Part shown: in pieces, positions 13,649 to 26,448 of the stretch
How positions within the stretch are numbered: the stretch's first letter is position 1
Layout: every line of letters begins with the position of its first letter
DNA from: Hippophae tibetana
Taxonomy: Eukaryota > Streptophyta > Magnoliopsida > Rosales > Elaeagnaceae
DNA length: 64,000 nucleotides
NCBI GenBank assembly: GCA_037013495.1
Contig: CM072801.1
Span: 103,113,816 to 103,177,815, forward strand
Reading direction: 5' to 3'
Notes under the pieces: generated by a model
Databases searched by the model: none
The model's input: only the letters and a program-made list of their open reading frames with translations
What the model was told of the DNA's origin: nothing
Translations under genes and position numbers: made by a program

Positions 13649-14502
13649 GGTGCGATCAAACTATAAGACGTAGGAAAGTAGTGTAAGTGATGGAATTTGG
13701 GTTCTAAAAGGTGGATAACTGAACTATTGTTTCCTTCATGTTTTTGCAAATAGAAAGAAGCTTTGGTTTGATATATTATAATAGTCATTTGGATACACGA
13801 GTTAAAAGTAATAAGAGTTTAAAGATACAATCCCAATAAATAATTTCTTTTTTTTAAACTACGAACTCCAGAAATTTTGTGGTTTTTTATTCAGGAACAA
13901 AGATAGGTTGAACACTGAAAAAAAAGAACAGGAAAATGATAGAGTGAATTAAAAGAAGAGTAAGAAATGCAATGCAAATAAGAAAATAATGACAATTAAA
14001 TCTAAAGAAAACAAAAGTCTTGTAGAAAATAGTTGTTTCTTTAATTGGGATTTGGAACCAAAGAATGCAAAAAACAATATAATATAAAATTTTATTAATT
14101 CTAAAATTCAAAAAATAAAACAAAGAAGAGGAAAATGATATAGTGATTTAAAAGAAAAGTACGCAATGAAATGCAAATAAGAAAATAATCTCAACAAAAT
14201 CTAAAGAAAACAAAAGACTTGTAGAACATAATTGTTTCTTTAATTGTGATTTTGAACAAAAGAATGCAAAAACCAATAAAATGGAAAATTTCATTAAATC
14301 TAAAATTAAAAAAAAAGATATTTTAAGATAAATATCCTATTTTAGGCAACCACGGCTTCGATACGAAATGATACAGATCCTTTATGCGAAAAAAATTGGA
14401 ACCCATGAACTCACAGGAATGAGAAGTATGGAATTTCTAATAACATGGTTATTATGATCAAATTGGAGCAATAAAGAACAAGAATAGAAAACCATGCAAG
14501 AA
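13649..14502 (+). repeat. Satellite copy 17 (854 bp)
   Basis: As copies 13 and 15 but with aaactacgaac, atatcctattttagg and caaccacgg. Confidence 0.9.
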
Positions 14503-15354
14503 GGTGCGATCAAACTATAAGACGTAGGAAAGTAGTGTAAGCGATAGAATTTGGGTTCTAAAAGGTGGATAACTGAACTATTGTTTCCTTCATGTTTTTG
14601 CAAATAGAAAGAAGCTTTGGTTTGATATATTATAATAGTCATTTGGATACACGAGTTAAAAGTAATAAGAGTTTAAAGATACAATCCCAATAAATAATTT
14701 CTTTTTTTTAAACTACGAACTCTAGAAGTTTTGTGGTTTTTTATTCAGGAACAAAGATAGGTTGAACACTGAAAAAAAAGAACAGGAAAATGATAGAGTG
14801 AATTAAAAGAAGAGTAAAAAATGCAATGCAAATAAGAAAATAATGACAATTAAATCTAAAGAAAACAAAAGTCTTGTAGAAAATAGTTGTTTCTTCAATT
14901 GGGATTTGGAACCAAAGAATGCAAAAAACAATATAATGGAAAATTTTATTAATTCTAAAATTCAAAAAATAAAACAAAGAAGAGGAAAATGATATAGTGA
15001 TTTAAAAGAAAAGTACGCAATGAAATGCAAATAAGAAAATAATGTCAACAAAATCTAAAGAAAACAAAAGACTTGTAGAATATATTTGTTTCTTTAATTG
15101 TGATTTGGAACAAAAGAATGCAAAAACCATAAAATGGAAAATTTCATTAAATCTAAAATTAAAAAAAAGATATTTTAAGATAAATATCCTATTTTGGGCG
15201 ACCACGGCTTTTAAACCAAATGATACAGATCCTTTATGCGAAAATATTTGGAACCCTTGAACTCACAGGAATGAGAAGTATGGAATTGCTAATAACATGG
15301 TTATTATGATCAAATTGGAGCAATAAAGAACAAGAATAGAAAACCATGCAAGAA
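14503..15354 (+). repeat. Satellite copy 18 (852 bp)
   Basis: Cg; ctctagaagttttg; gagtaaaaaatgc; tttcttcaattg; gaatatatttg in B; accataaaatgg (one base lost); gcttttaaacc; ggaacccttgaac tail with t1. Confidence 0.9.
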
Positions 15355-16208
15355 GGTGCGATCAAACTATAAGACATAGGAAAGTAGTGTAAGCGATGGA
15401 ATTTGGGTTCTAAAACGTGGATAACTGAACTATTGTTTCCTTCATGTTTTTGCAAATAGAAATAAGCTTTGGTTTGATATATTATAATAGTCATTTGGAT
15501 ACACGAGTTAAAAGTTATAACAGTTTAAAGATATAATCCCAATAAATAATTTCTTTTTTTTAAACTACGAACTCCAGAAATTTTGTGGTTTTTTAATCAG
15601 GAACAAAGATAGGTTGAACACTGAAAAAAAAAGAACAGGAAAATGATACAGTGAATTAAAAAAAGAGTAAGAAATGGAATGCAAATAAGAAAATAATGAC
15701 AATTAAATCTAAAGAAAACAAAACTCTTGTAGAAAATAGTTATTTCTTTAATTGGGATTTGGAAGCAAAGAATGCAAAAAACAATATAATGGAAAATTTT
15801 ATTATTCCATAATTTAAAAAATAAAACAAAGAAGAGGAAAATGATATATTGATTTAAAAGAAAAGTACGCAATGACATGCAAATAAGAAAATAATGTCAA
15901 CAAAATCTAAAGAAAACAAAAGACTTGTAGAACATATTTGTTTCTTTAATTGTGATTTTGAACAAAAGAATGCAAAAACCAATAAAATGGAAAATTTCAT
16001 TAAATCTAAAATTAAAAAAAAAGTTATTTTAAGATAAATATCCTATTTTGGGGGACCACGGCTTTGAAACCAAATGATACAGATCCTTTATGCGAAAATA
16101 TTTGGAACCCATGAACTCACAGGAATGAGAAGTATGGAATTGCTAATAACATGCTTAATATGATCAAATTGGAACAATAATGAACATGAATAGAAAATCA
16201 TGAGAGAT
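15355..16208 (+). repeat. Satellite copy 19 (854 bp)
   Basis: aagacataggaaag; Ct; A caca with actcttgtag, ttatttc and ggaagcaaag; aagttatttt; t2-like ending gagagatgatgcg. Confidence 0.9.
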
Positions 16209-17061
16209 GATGCGATCAAACTATAAGACGTAGGAAAGTAGTGTAAGCGATGGAATTTGGGTTCTAAAAGGTGGATAACTGAACTATTGTTTCCTTCATG
16301 TTTTTGTAAATCGAAATAAGCTTTGATTTGATATATTATAATAGGTATTTGGATACAGGAGTTAAAAGTTATAACAGTTTAAAGATACAATCCCAATAAA
16401 TAATTTCTTTTTTTTAAACTACGAACTCCAGAAATTTTGTGGTTTTTTATTCAGGAACAAATATAGGTTGAACACTGAAAAAAAAGAACAGGAAAATGAT
16501 AGAGTGAATTAAAAGAAGAGTAAGAAATGCAATGCAAATAAGAAAATAATGACAATTAAATCTAAAGGAAACAAAAGTGTTGTAGAAAATATTTGTTTCT
16601 TTAATTGGGATTTGGAACCAAAGAATGCAAAAAACAATATAATGGAAAATTTTATTAATTCTAAAATTCAAAAAATAAAACAAAGAAGAGGAAAATGATA
16701 TAGTGATTTAAAAGAAAAGTACACAATGAAATGCAAATAAGAAAATAATGTCAACAAAATCTAAAGAAAACAAAAGACTTGTAGAAAATATTTGTTTCTT
16801 TAATTGTGATTTGGAACAAAAGAATGCAAAAACCAATAAAATGGAAAATTTCATTAAATCTAAAATTAAAAAAAAGATATTTTAAGATAAATATCCTATT
16901 TTGGGTGACCACGGCTTTGAAACCAAATGATACAGATCCTTTATGCGAAAATATTTGGAACCCATGAACTCACAGGAATGAGAAGTATGGAATTGCTAAG
17001 AACATGCTTAATATGATCAAATTGGAACAATAATGAACAAGAATAGAAAACCATGCAAGAA
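16209..17061 (+). repeat. Satellite copy 20 (853 bp)
   Basis: gatgcgatc start; T; ataggtatttgg; A agag with aaaggaaac and gtgttgtag; B gaaa; gggtgacc; t2. Confidence 0.9.
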
Positions 17062-17915
17062 GGTGCGATCAAACTATAAAACGTAGGAAAGTAGTGTAAG
17101 CGATGGAATTTGGGTTCTAAAAGGTGGATAACTGAACTATTGTTTCCTTCATGTTTTTGCAAATAGAAAGAAGTTTGGTTTGATATATTATAATAGTCAT
17201 TTGGATACACGAGTTAAAAGTTATAAGAGTTTAAAGATAAAATCCCAATAAATAATTTCTTTTTTTTAAACTACGAACTCCAGAAATTTTGTGGTTTTTT
17301 AATCAGGAACAAAGATAGGTTGAACACTGAAAAAAAAAGAACAGGAAAATGATACAGTGAATTAAAAAAAGAGTAAGAAATGGAATGCAAATAAGAAAAT
17401 AATGACAATTAAATCTAAAGAAAACAAAACTCTTGTGGAAAATAGTTATTTCTTTAATTGGGATTTGGAAGCAAAGAATGCAAAAAACAATATAATGGAA
17501 AATTTTATTAATTCCATAATTTAAAAAATAAAACAAAGAAGAGGAAAATGATATATTGATTTAAAAGAAAAGTACGCAATGACATGCAAATAAGAAAATA
17601 ATGTCAACAAAATCTAAAGAAAACAAAAGACTTGTAGAACATATTTGTTTCTTTAATTGTGATTTTGAACAAAAGAATGCAAAAACCAATAAAATGGAAA
17701 ATTTCATTAAATCTAAAATTAAAAAAAAAGATATTTTAAGATAAATATCCTATTTTGGGCGACCACGGCTTCGATACCAAATGATAAAGATCCTTTATGC
17801 GAAAAAAATTGGAACCCATGAACTCACAGGAATGAGAAGTATGGAATTTCTAATAACATGGTTATTATGATCAAATTGGAGCAATAAAAAACAAGAATAG
17901 AAAACCATGCAAGAA
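17062..17915 (+). repeat. Satellite copy 21 (854 bp)
   Basis: Cd; A caca with actcttgtgg and ggaagcaaag; B gaac; t1 with atttctaataac and caataaaaaacaag. Confidence 0.9.
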
Positions 17916-18768
17916 GGTGCGAGAAAACTATAAGACGTAGGAAAGTAGTGTAAGCGATGGAATTTGGGTTCTAAAAGGTGGATAACTGAACTATTGTTTC
18001 CTTCATGTTTTTGTAAATCGAAATAAGCTTTGATTTGATATATTATAATAGTCATTTGGATACAGGAGTTAAAAGTTATAACAGTTTAAAGATACAATCC
18101 CAATAAATAATTTCTTTTTTTTAAACTACGAACTCCAGAAATTTTGTGGTTTTTTATTCAGGAACAAAGATAGGTTGAACACTGAAAAAAAAGAACAGGA
18201 AAATGATAGAGTGAATTAAAAGAAGAGTAAGAAATGCAATGCAAATAAGAAAATAATGACAATTAAATCTAAAGGAAACAAAAGTGTTGTAGAAAATATT
18301 TGTTTTATTAATTGGGATTTGGAACCAAAGAATGCAAAAAACAATATAATGGAAAATTTTATTAATTCTAAAATTCAAAAAATAAAACAAAGAAGAGGAA
18401 AATGATATAGTGATTTAAAAGAAAAGTACGCAATGAAATGCAAATAAGAAAATAATGTCAACAAAATCTAAAGAAAACAAAAGACTTGTAGAAAATATTT
18501 GTTTCTTTAATTGTGATTTGGAACAAAAGAATGCAAAAACCAATAAAATGGAAAATTTCATTAAATCTAAAATTAAAAAAAAGATATTTTAAGATAAATA
18601 TCCTATTTTGGGTGACCACGGCTTTGAAACCAAATGATACAGATCCTTTATGCGAAAATATTTGGAACCCATGAACTCACAGGAATGAGAAGTATGGAAT
18701 TGCTAAGAACATGCTTAATATGATCAAATTGGAACAATAATGAACAAGAATAGAAAACCATGCAATAA
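17916..18768 (+). repeat. Satellite copy 22 (853 bp)
   Basis: ggtgcgagaaaac; T; A agag with gtgttgtag and tgttttattaattg; B gaaa; gggtgacc; t2; ends atgcaataagg. Confidence 0.9.
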
Positions 18769-19621
18769 GGTGCGATCAAACTATAAAACGTAGGAAAGTA
18801 GTGTAAGCGATGGAATTTGGGTTCTAAAAGGTGGATAACTGAACTATTGTTTCCTTCATCTTTTTGCAAATAGAAAGAAGCTTTGGTTTGATATATTATA
18901 ATAGTCATTTGGATACTGGAGTTAAAAGTTATAACAGTTTAAAGATACAATCCCAATAAACAATTTCTTTTTTTTAAACTACGAACTCCAGAAATTTTGT
19001 GGTTTTTTATTCAGGAACAAAGATAGGTTGAACACTGAAAAAAAAGAACAGGAAAATGATAGAGTGAATTAAAAGAAGAGTAAGAAATGCAATGGAAATA
19101 AGAAAATAATGACAATTAAATCTAAAGAAAACAAAAGTCCTGTAGAAAATATTTGTTTCTTTAATTGGGATTTGGAACCAAAGAATGCAAAAAACAATAT
19201 AATGGAGAATTTTATTATTTCCAAAATTCCAAAAATAAAACAAAGAAGAGGAAAATGATATAGTGATTTAAAAGAAAAGTACGCAATGAAATGCAAATAA
19301 GAAAATAATGTCAACAAAATCTAAAGAAAACAAAAGACTTGTAGAACATATTTGTTTCTTTAATTGTGATTTGGAACAAAAGAATGCAAAAACCAATAAA
19401 ATGGAAAATTTCATTAAATCTAAAATTAAAAAAAAGATATTTTAAGATAAATATCCTATTTTGGGCGACCACGGCTTTGATACCAAATGATACAGATCCT
19501 TTATGCGAAAATATTTGGAACCCATGAACTCACAGGAATGAGAAGTATGAAATTGCTAAGAACATGCTTAATATGATCAAATTGGAACAATAATGAACAA
19601 GAATAGAAAACCATGCAAGAA
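18769..19621 (+). repeat. Satellite copy 23 (853 bp)
   Basis: Cg with cttcatctttttgc; aataaacaatttc; A agag with gtcctgtag; aattccaaaaataaaac; B gaac; t2. Confidence 0.9.
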
Positions 19622-20470
19622 GGTGCGATCAAACTATAAGACGTAGGAAAGTAGTGTAAGCGATGGAATTTGGGTTCTAAAAGGTGGATAACTGAACTAT
19701 TGTTTCCTTCATGTTTTTGCAAATAGAAAGAAGTTTGGTTTGATATATTATAATAGTCATTTGGATACACGAGTTAAAAGTTATAACAGTTTAAAGATAT
19801 AATCCCAATAAATAATTTCTTTTTTTTAAACTACGAACTCAGAAATTTTGTGGTTTTTTAATCAGGAACAAAGATAGGTTGAACACTGAAAAAAAAAGAA
19901 CAGGAAAATGATAGAGTAATTAAAAGAAGAGTAAGAAATGCAATGGAAATAAGAAAATAATGACAATTAAATCTAAAGAAAACAAAAGTCCTGTAGAAAA
20001 TATTTGTTTCTTTAATTGGGATTTGGAACCAAAGAATGCAAAAAACAATGTAATGGAGAATTTTATTACTTCCAAAATTCAAAAAATAAAACAAAGAAGA
20101 GGAAAATGATATAGTGATTTAAAAGAAAAGTACGCAATGAAATGCAAATAAGAAAATAATCTCAACAAAATCTAAAGATAACAAAAGACTTGTAGAACAT
20201 ATTTGTTTCTTTAATTGTGATTTTGAACAAAAGAATGGAAAAACAATAAAATGGAAAATTTCATTAAATCTAAAATAAAAAAAAGATATTTAAAGATAAA
20301 TATCCTATTTTGGGCGACCACGGCTTCGATACCAAATGATACAGATCCTTTATGCGAAAAAAAGTGGAACCCATGAACTCACAGGAATGAGAAGTATGGA
20401 ATTTCTAATAACATGGTTATTATGATCAAATTGGAGCAATAAAGAACAAGAATAGAAAACCATGCAAGAA
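19622..20470 (+). repeat. Satellite copy 24 (849 bp)
   Basis: Haplotype of copy 10 (gaactcagaaa, gaatggaaaaacaat, atttctaataac) with gagtaatt, acttccaaaattc and aaagataacaaaag. Confidence 0.9.
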
Positions 20471-21324
20471 GGTGCGAGAAAACTATAAGACGTAGGAAAG
20501 TAGTGTAAGGGATGGAATTTGGGTTCTAAAAGGTGGATAACTGAACTATTGTTTCCTTCATGTTTTTGTAAATCGAAATAAGCTTTGATTTGATATATTA
20601 TAATAGTCATTTGGATACAGGAGTTAAAAGTTATAACAGTTTAAAGATACAATCCCAATAAATAATTTCTTTTTTTTAAACTACGAACTCCAGAAATTTT
20701 ATGGTTTTTTATTTAGGAACAAAGATAGGTTGAACACTGAAAAAAAAAGAACAGGAAAATGATAGAGTGAATTAAAAGAAGAGTTAGAAATGCAATGCAA
20801 ATAAGAAAATAATGACAATTAAATCTAAAGAAAACAAAAGTGTTGTAGAAAATATTTGTTTCTTTAATTGGGATTTGGAACCAAAGAATGCAAAAAACAA
20901 TATAATGGAAAATTTTATTAATTCTAAAATTCAAAAAATAAAACAAAGAAGAGGAAAATGATATAGTGATTTAAAAGAAAAGTACGCAATGAAATGCAAA
21001 TAAGAAAATAATGTCAACAAAATCTAAAGAAAACAAAAGACTTGTAGAAAATATTTGTTTCTTTGATTGTGATTTGGAACAAAAGAATGCAAAAACCTAT
21101 AAAATGGAAAATTTCATTAAATCTAAAATTAAAAAAAAGATATTTTAAGATAAATATCCTATTTTGGGCGACCACGGCTTTGAAACCAAATGATACAGAT
21201 CCTTTAAACGAAAATATTTGGAACCCATGAACTCACAGGAATGAGAAGTATGGAATTGCTAAGAACATGCTTAATATGATCAAATTGGAACAATAATGAA
21301 CAAGAATAGAAAACCATGCAAGAA
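20471..21324 (+). repeat. Satellite copy 25 (854 bp)
   Basis: Haplotype of copy 11 with gtaagggatgg, ttttatggttttttattt, ctttgattgtg, aacctataaaatgg and ctttaaacgaaaat. Confidence 0.9.
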
Positions 21325-22177
21325 GGTGCGATCAAACTATAAAACGTAGGAAAGTAGTGTAAGCGATGGAATTTGGGTTCTAAAAGGTTGATAACTGAAC
21401 TATTGTTTCTTTCATGTTTTTGCAAATAGAAAGAAGCTTTGGTTTGATATATTATAATAATCATTTGGATACACGAGTTAAAAGTTATAAGAGTTTAAAG
21501 ATACAATCCCAATAAATAATTTCTTTTTTTTAAACTACGAACTCCAGAAATTTTGTGGTTTTTTATTCAGGAACAAAGATAGGTTGAACACTGAAAAAAA
21601 AGAACAGGAAAATGATAGAGTAATTAAAAGAAGGGTAAGAAATGCAATAGAAATAAGAAAATAATGACAATTAAATCTAAAGAAAACAAAAGTCCTGTAG
21701 AAAATATTTGTTTCTTTAATTGGGATTTGGAACCAAAGAATGCAAAAAACAATATAATGGAGAATTTTATTAATTCCAAAATTCAAAAAATAAAACAAAG
21801 AAGAGGAAAATGATATAATGATTTAAAAGAAAAGTACGCAATGAAATGCAAATAAGAAAATAATGTCAACAAAATCTAAAGAAAACAAAAGACTTGTAGA
21901 ACATATTTGTTTCTTTAATTGTGATTTGGAACAAAAGAATGCAAAAACCAATAAAATGGAAAATTTCATTAAATCTAAAATTAAAAAAAAAGATATTTTA
22001 AGATAAATTTCCTATTTTGGGAAACCACGGCTTCGATACCAAATGATACAGATCCTTTATGCGAAAATATTTGGATCCCTTGAACTCACAGGAATGAGAA
22101 GTATGGAATTGCTAATAACATGGTTATTATGATCAAATTGGAGCAATAAAGAACAAGAATAGAAAACCATGCAAGAA
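21325..22177 (+). repeat. Satellite copy 26 (853 bp)
   Basis: Cg; aaaaggttgataac; ataataatcatttgg; gaagggtaagaaatgc; caatagaaataag; tail with ggatccc (BamHI, 22073) and t1. Confidence 0.9.
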
Positions 22178-23032
22178 GGTGCGATCAAACTATAAGACGT
22201 AGGAAAGTAGTGTAAGCGATGGAATTTGGGTTCTAAAACGTGGATAACTGAACTATTGTTTCCTTTATGTTTTTGCAAATAGAAATAAGCTTTGGTTTGA
22301 TATATTATAATAGTCATTTGGATACACGAGTTAAAAGTTATAACAGTTTTAAGATATAATCCCAATAAATAATTTCTTTTTTTTAAACTACGAACTGCAG
22401 AAATTTTGTGGTTTTTTAATCAGGAACAAAGATAGGTTGAACACTGAAAAAAAAAAGAACAGGAAAATGATACAGTGAATTAAAAGAAGAGTAAGAAATG
22501 GAATGCAAATAAGAAAATAATGAAATTAAATCTAAAGAAAACAAAACTCTTGTAGAAAATAGTTGTTTCTTTAATTGGGATTTGGTAGCAAAGAATGCAA
22601 AAAACAATATAATGGAAAATTTTATTAATTCCATAATTCAAAAAATAAACAAAGAAGAGGAAAATGATATATTGATTTAAAAGAAAAGTACGCAATGAAA
22701 TGCAAATAAGAAAATAATGTCAACAAAATCTAAAGAAAACAAAAGACTTGTAGAACATATTTGTTTCTTTAATTGTGATTTTGAACAAAAGAATGCAAAA
22801 ACCAATAAAATGGAAAATTTCATTAAATCTAAAATTTAAAAAAAAAGATATTTTAAGATAAATATCCTATTTTGGGCGACCACGGCTTTGATACCAAATG
22901 ATACAGATCCTTTATGCGAAAAAAATTGGAACCCATGAACTCACAGGAATGAGAAGTATACAATTGCTAATAACATGGTTATTATGATCAAATTGGAGCA
23001 ATAAAGAACAAGAATAGAAAACCATGCAAGAA
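22178..23032 (+). repeat. Satellite copy 27 (855 bp)
   Basis: Ct; PstI site ctgcag at 22395; aataatgaaattaaat; actcttgtag; ggtagcaaag; aaaatttaaaa; t1 with gtatacaattgc. First unit of zone II. Confidence 0.9.
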
Positions 23033-23886
23033 GGTGCGATCAAACTATAAGACGTAGGAAAGTAGTGTAAGCGATGGAATTTGGGTTCTAAAAGGTGGAT
23101 AACTGAACTATTGTTTCCTTCATGTTTTTGTAAATCGAAATAAGCTTTGATTTGATATATTATAATAGTCATTTGAATACATGAGTTAAAAGTTATAACA
23201 GTTTAAAGATACAATCCCAATAAATAATTTCTTTTTTTTAAACTACGAACTCCAGATATTTTGTGGTTTTTTATTCAGGAACAAAGATAGGTTGAACACG
23301 GAAAACAAAGAATAGGAAAATGATACAGTGAATTAAAAGAAGAGTAAGAAATGCAACGCAAATAAGAAAATAATGACAATTAAATCTAAAGAAAACAAAA
23401 GTCTTGTAGAAAATATTTGGTTCTTTAATTGGGATTTGGAACCAAAGAATGCAAAAAACAATATAATGGAAAATTTTATTAATTCGAAAATTCAAAAAAT
23501 AAAACAAAGAAGAGGAAAATGATATAGTGATTTAAAAGAAAAGTACGCAATGAAATGCAAATAAGAAAATAATGTCAACAAAATCTAAAGAAAACAAAAG
23601 ACTTGTAGAACATATTTGTTTCTTTAATTTTGATTTTGAACAAAAGAATGCAAAAACCAATAAAATGGAAAATTTCATTAAATCTAAAATTAAAAAAAAA
23701 GATATTTTAAGATAAATATCCTATTTTGGGCGACCACGGCTTCGATACCAAATGATAAAGATCCTTTATGCGAAAAAAATTGGAACCCATGAACTCACAG
23801 GAATGAGAAGTATGGAATTGCTAATAACATGGTTATTATGATCAAATTGGAGCAATAAAGAACAAGAATAGAAAACCATGAGAGAA
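23033..23886 (+). repeat. Satellite copy 28 (854 bp)
   Basis: T; ttgaatacatgag; ccagatatttt; cacggaaaac with caca; ttggttcttt; attcgaaaattc; ttttgattttg; t1. Confidence 0.9.
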
Positions 23887-24740
23887 GATGCGAGAAAACT
23901 ATAAGACGTAGGAAAGTAGTGTAAGCGATGGAATTTGGGTTCTAAAAGGTGGATAACTGAACTATTGTTTCCTTCATGTTTTTGCAAATAGAAAGAAGCA
24001 TTGATTTGATATATTATAATAGTCATTTGGATACACGAGTTAAAAGTTATAACAGTTTAAAGATACAATCCCAATAAATAATTTCTTTTTTTTAAACTAC
24101 GAACTCCAGAAATTTTGTGGTTTTTTATTCAGGAACAAAGATAGGTTGAACACTGAAAAAAAAGAAGAGGAAAATGATAGGGTGAATTAAAAGAAGAGTA
24201 AGAAATGCAATGCAAATAAGAAAATAATGACAATTAAATCTAAAGAAAACAAAAGTCTTGTAGAAAATATTTGTTTCTTTAATTGGGATTTGGAACCAAA
24301 GAATGCAAAAAACAATATAATGGAAAATTTTATTAATTCTAAAATTCAAAAAATAAAACAAAGAAGAGGAAAATGATATAGTGATTTAAAAGAAAAGTAC
24401 GCAATGAAATGCAAATAAGAAAATAATGTCAACAAAATATAAAGAAAACAAAAGACTTGTAGAACATATTTGTTTCTTTAATTGTGATTTTGAACAAAAG
24501 AATGCAAAAACCAATAAAATGGAAAATTTCATTAAATCTAAAATTAAAAAAAAAGATATTTTAAGATAAATATCCTATTTTGGGCGACCACGGCTTCGAT
24601 ACCAAATGATAAAGATCCTTTATGCGAAAAAAATTGGAACCCATGAACTCACAGGAATGAGAAGTATGGAATTGCAAATAACATGGTTATTATGATCAAA
24701 TTGGAGCAATAAAGAACAAGAATAGAAAACCATGAGAGAA
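23887..24740 (+). repeat. Satellite copy 29 (854 bp)
   Basis: gatgcgagaaaac; Ca; A aggg with gtcttgtag; aaaatataaagaaaac in B; t1 with attgcaaataac. Confidence 0.9.
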
Positions 24741-25594
24741 GATGCGAGAAAACTATAAGACGTAGGAAAGTAGTGTAAGCGATGGAATTTGGGTTCTAAA
24801 AGGTGGATAACTGAACTATTGTTTCCTTCATGTTTTTGCAAATAGAAAGAAGCTTTGGTTTGATATATTATAATAGTCATTTGGATACACGAGTTAAAAG
24901 TTATAAGAGTTTAAAGATACAATCCCAATAAATAATTTCTTTTTTTTAAACTACGAACTCCAGAAATTTTGTGGTTTTTTATTCAGGAACAAAGATAGGT
25001 TGAACACTGAAAAAAAAAGAACAGGAAAATGATAGAGTGAATTAAAAGAAGAGTAAGAAATGCAACGCAAATAAGAAAATAATGACAATTAAATCTAAAG
25101 AAAACAAAAGTCCTGTAGAAAATATTTGTTTCTTTAATTGGGATTTGGAACCAAAGAATGCAAAAAACAATATAATGGAGAATTTTATTAATTCCAAAAT
25201 TCAAAAAATAAAACAAACAAGAGGAAAATGATATAATGATTTAAAAGAAAAGTACGCAATGAAATGCAAATAAGAAAATAATGTCAACAAAATCTAAAGA
25301 AAACAAAAGACTTGTAGAACATATTTGTTTCTTTAATTGTGATTTGGAACAAAAGAATGCAAAAACCAATAAAATGGAAAATTTCATTAAATCTAAAATT
25401 AAAAAAAAGATATTTTAAGATAAATATCCTATTTTGGGCAACCACGGCTTCGATACCAAATGATACAGATCCTTTATGCGAAAATATTTGGATCCCTTGA
25501 ACTCACAGGAATGAGAAGTATGGAATTGCTAATAACATGGTTATTATGATCAAATTGGGGCAATAAAGAACAAGAATAGAAAACCATGCAAGAA
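24741..25594 (+). repeat. Satellite copy 30 (854 bp)
   Basis: gatgcgagaaaac; Cg; A agag with gtcctgtag; aaacaaacaagagg; BamHI ggatcc at 25490; ttggggcaataaag. Confidence 0.9.
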
Positions 25595-26448
25595 GGTGCG
25601 ATCAAACTATAAGACGTAGGAAAGTAGTGTAAGCGATGGAATTTGGGTTCTAAAAGGTGGATAACTGAACTATTGTTTCCTTCATGTTTTTGTAAATCGA
25701 AATAAGCTTTGATTTGATATATTATAATAGTCATTTGAATACATGAGTTAAAAGTTATAACAGTTTAAAGATACAATCCCAATAAATAATTTCTTTTTTT
25801 TAAACTACGAACTCCAGATATTTTGTGGTTTTTTATTCAGGAACAAAGATAGGTTGAACACGGAAAACAAAGAACAGGAAAATGATACAGTGAATTAAAA
25901 GAAGAGTAAGAAATGCAACGCAAATAAGAAAATAATGACAATTAAATCTAAAGAAAACAAAAGTCTTGTAGAAAATATTTGGTTCTTTAATTGGGATTTG
26001 GAACCAAAGAATGCAAAAAACAATATAATGGAAAATTTTATTAATTCGAAAATTCAAAAAATAAAACAAAGAAGAGGAAAATGATATAGTGATTTAAAAG
26101 AAAAGTACGCAATGAAATGCAAATAAGAAAATAATGTCAACAAAATCTAAAGAAAACAAAAGACTTGTAGAACATATTTGTTTCTTTAATTTTGATTTTG
26201 AACAAAAGAATGCAAAAACCAATAAAATGGAAAATTTCATTAAATCTAAAATTAAAAAAAAAGATATTTTAAGATAAATATCCTATTTTGGGCGACCACG
26301 GCTTCGATACCAAATGATAAAGATCCTTTATGCGAAAAAAATTGGAACCCATGAACTCACAGGAATGAGAAGTATGGAATTGCTAATAACATGGTTATTA
26401 TGATCAAATTGGAGCAATAAAGAACAAGAATAGAAAACCATGAGAGAA
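25595..26448 (+). repeat. Satellite copy 31 (854 bp)
   Basis: As copy 28, including ttgaatacatgag and ttttgattttg. Confidence 0.9.

Larger units (their letters stand above)
9386..14502 (+). repeat. Dimer (~1706 bp) repeated three times
   Basis: Copies 12/13, 14/15 and 16/17 alternate two unit types. The second member (copies 13, 15, 17) has gtaagtgatgg, aatagttgtttc, aatataatataaaa, ataatctcaac, cataattg and gatacgaaatg in all three. The first member has gagtaattaaaag and gtcctgtag. Copies 14 and 16 also share attcaagaac and gcaaaaaccaatataatgg, absent from copy 12, so the second and third dimers are closest. Offsets are 1705-1706. Confidence 0.88.
15355..18768 (+). repeat. Two tandem dimers, copies 19-20 and 21-22
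   Basis: Copies 19 and 21 share the rare sub-repeat A state aaaactcttgtrg with aatagttatttc and ggaagcaaag. Copies 20 and 22 share aaaggaaacaaaagtgttg in A, gaaaatatttg in B and gggtgaccacgg. Spacing is about 1707. Copy 22 instead has the ggtgcgagaaaac start of copies 11 and 25, so the dimers are not clean copies. Confidence 0.7.
19622..21324 (+). repeat. Right member of the 11.94-kb-spaced duplication (copies 24-25)
   Basis: Same ordered haplotype as copies 10-11. Private differences: gagtaatt where copy 10 has gagtcatt, aaagataacaaaag, gtaagggatgg, and acttccaaaattc. Copies 6-7 and 20-21 also correspond at an offset of 11,934-11,935 for about 1 kb, suggesting that the copied tract was once longer and was then rearranged inside. 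Confidence 0.82.
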
